From Actinomycetes bacterium (lineage in GTDB: Bacteria; Actinomycetota; Acidimicrobiia; Acidimicrobiales; Bog-793), in contig JAKBAA010000027.1 in NCBI GenBank assembly GCA_021809425.1, forward strand, positions 1 to 40,774: a stretch of 40,774 bases of DNA, read 5' to 3'. This document shows positions 40,206 through 40,774 of this stretch, piece by piece; the stretch's first letter is position 1; each line of letters begins with the position of its first letter. The notes beneath the pieces are model-generated. The model had not been told where the DNA came from. It did not search any database and saw only the letters and a program-made list of their open reading frames with translations. Both the position numbers and the translations under genes were made by a program.

Positions 40206-40520
40206 GTGACTGAGGTTCCCGACTGGGCCCACAGCCGTGAGCACATCGAGCGGAGGTCGAGCCGGAAGGGCGAGACTGAGCCCGACATCCTCGTCGCGTG
40301 GGCGAACGAGGCATACCTGGACACGTCCGCGGTGACCTTCGACCCGGACTACGCGTCGCAGACCGGCCTCTCAGCGCGGACGATCGGCTGGTCCGACTCG
40401 GCCGGGTTCCTTGTCGCCGTCATCACCGTCCGCGACGCGGACGGCCATCTGTGGGGCGCGACGGCGTTCCGTGCCAACGCCATCGACGAACGCCACTACC
40501 TCACGACCGAGGAGCAGTGA
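40206..40520 (+). CDS. BrnT-like toxin
   Basis: A 104-residue protein resembling the BrnT family of RelE-fold ribonuclease toxins. The C-terminal pattern TIGWSDSAGFLVAVITVRD, then WGATAFRANAIDERHYL, parallels BrnT wording (IG.S..G.LLVVV...., then ISAR.A...ER..Y). The N-terminal half is less typical (WAHSREHIERRSSRKGETEPD). It would cleave mRNA when unbound by its antitoxin. The start is a GTG with no ribosome site. The next gene overlaps by one base (TGATG) and encodes a small ribbon-helix-helix-like protein, in the toxin-first order usual for brnTA. Confidence 0.55.
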   Translation: MTEVPDWAHSREHIERRSSRKGETEPDILVAWANEAYLDTSAVTFDPDYASQTGLSARTIGWSDSAGFLVAVITVRDADGHLWGATAFRANAIDERHYLTTEEQ

Positions 40521-40774
40521 TGAGCATCGAAAAGACCCTCGCCTCCGAAGCAGCCAACGCCGAGGCCCGCCGGGACACCGCTCCCGCACGCGACGTACGC
40601 GGGCAGCGCCGCGCCGGTGCCGGCAGCCCCGCCGTGCTCTCCGTCCGCCTCACCAAGGCTCAGCTCGAGCAGCTCTCCGCGCGCGCGGCCGCGGCCGGCA
40701 TGCCGACCTCAGCACTGGCCCGCGACATCATCCTCGCCGCTTTGGGCGACGCGGACGCCGACCGCATCGCCAGA
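40520..40774 (+). CDS. BrnA-like ribbon-helix-helix antitoxin (3' end outside window)
   Basis: 85 codons are visible and the frame is open at the window edge. The ATG at 40520 overlaps the toxin stop by one base, with a GGAGCAG site upstream. A disordered, charged N-terminus of about 40 residues is followed by a ribbon-helix-helix-like segment: strand VLSVRLT, helix KAQLEQLSARAAAAG, turn MPTS, helix ALARDIILAAL. Such proteins neutralise the toxin and repress the shared promoter. Confidence 0.6.
   Translation, partial: MSIEKTLASEAANAEARRDTAPARDVRGQRRAGAGSPAVLSVRLTKAQLEQLSARAAAAGMPTSALARDIILAALGDADADRIAR

Overview
The window is about 41 kb of GC-rich chromosome with actinobacterial traits. These are a PrpR/RamB-type propionate regulator, an NDMA-dependent (nicotinoprotein) alcohol dehydrogenase, a luciferase-like F420-type oxidoreductase, a Streptomyces-type L-rhamnose isomerase, many ATGA/GTGA gene overlaps and several apparently leaderless promoters. 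The species cannot be named from the sequence. It is almost wholly catabolic, with no rRNA, tRNA, CRISPR array, phage or insertion sequence seen. No gap between genes exceeds about 210 bp.

Layout. (1) 2-2654, plus strand: end of an SDR dehydrogenase, a DUF4432 aldose-epimerase-like protein and an FAH-family enzyme resembling 2-keto-3-deoxy-arabinonate dehydratase; this looks like a sugar-acid module. (2) 2782-7073: prpR divergent from prpD-prpC of the methylcitrate cycle. (3) 7140-12097, minus strand: CoA-transferase, cyclase-family hydrolase, MmgE/PrpD protein and dihydropyrimidinase-like amidohydrolase, divergent from a CitE-like CoA-ester lyase (12233-13123) across a palindromic operator; an IclR regulator follows at 13140. 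(4) 14045-19190, minus strand: an RbsABC-type ABC importer and an LLM-class oxidoreductase. (5) 19374-28593, minus strand: a long, tightly overlapped operon of alpha/beta hydrolase, broken SDR, GntR/FCD regulator, isocitrate-lyase/PEP-mutase enzyme, second amidohydrolase, isochorismatase-like hydrolase, cupin, metallo-beta-lactamase-fold hydrolase, two SDRs and a nicotinoprotein ADH. (6) 28796-38856, minus strand: a complete L-rhamnose system (rhaTPQS importer, mutarotase, isomerase, fused aldolase/dehydrogenase, kinase) behind a LacI operator and its divergent lacI. (7) 40206 to the end: a BrnT/BrnA-like toxin-antitoxin pair, the second gene cut by the window edge.

How it may work together (inference). 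The rhamnose genes import L-rhamnose and convert it to DHAP and lactate. Regions 3 and 5 look like two uncharacterised pathways that each use a metal-dependent cyclic-amidohydrolase. Each also has a C-C lyase of a type that yields small acids or acyl-CoAs (CitE-like in region 3, isocitrate-lyase family in region 5). Propionate or propionyl-CoA from such steps could enter the adjacent prpDC methylcitrate branch. The substrate of neither pathway can be read from the sequence.

The most striking regulatory and structural signals are four. A pair of near-identical GTCAACTGTTGAC operators overlaps the -35 boxes of two promoters in region 5. One of these promoters is embedded in an open frame that joins a truncated SDR in frame to the GntR regulator. 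A 15-bp imperfect palindrome with a 20-bp-spaced direct repeat sits between the divergent genes at 12.2 kb. A 20-bp LacI operator lies just downstream of a near-consensus rhamnose promoter.
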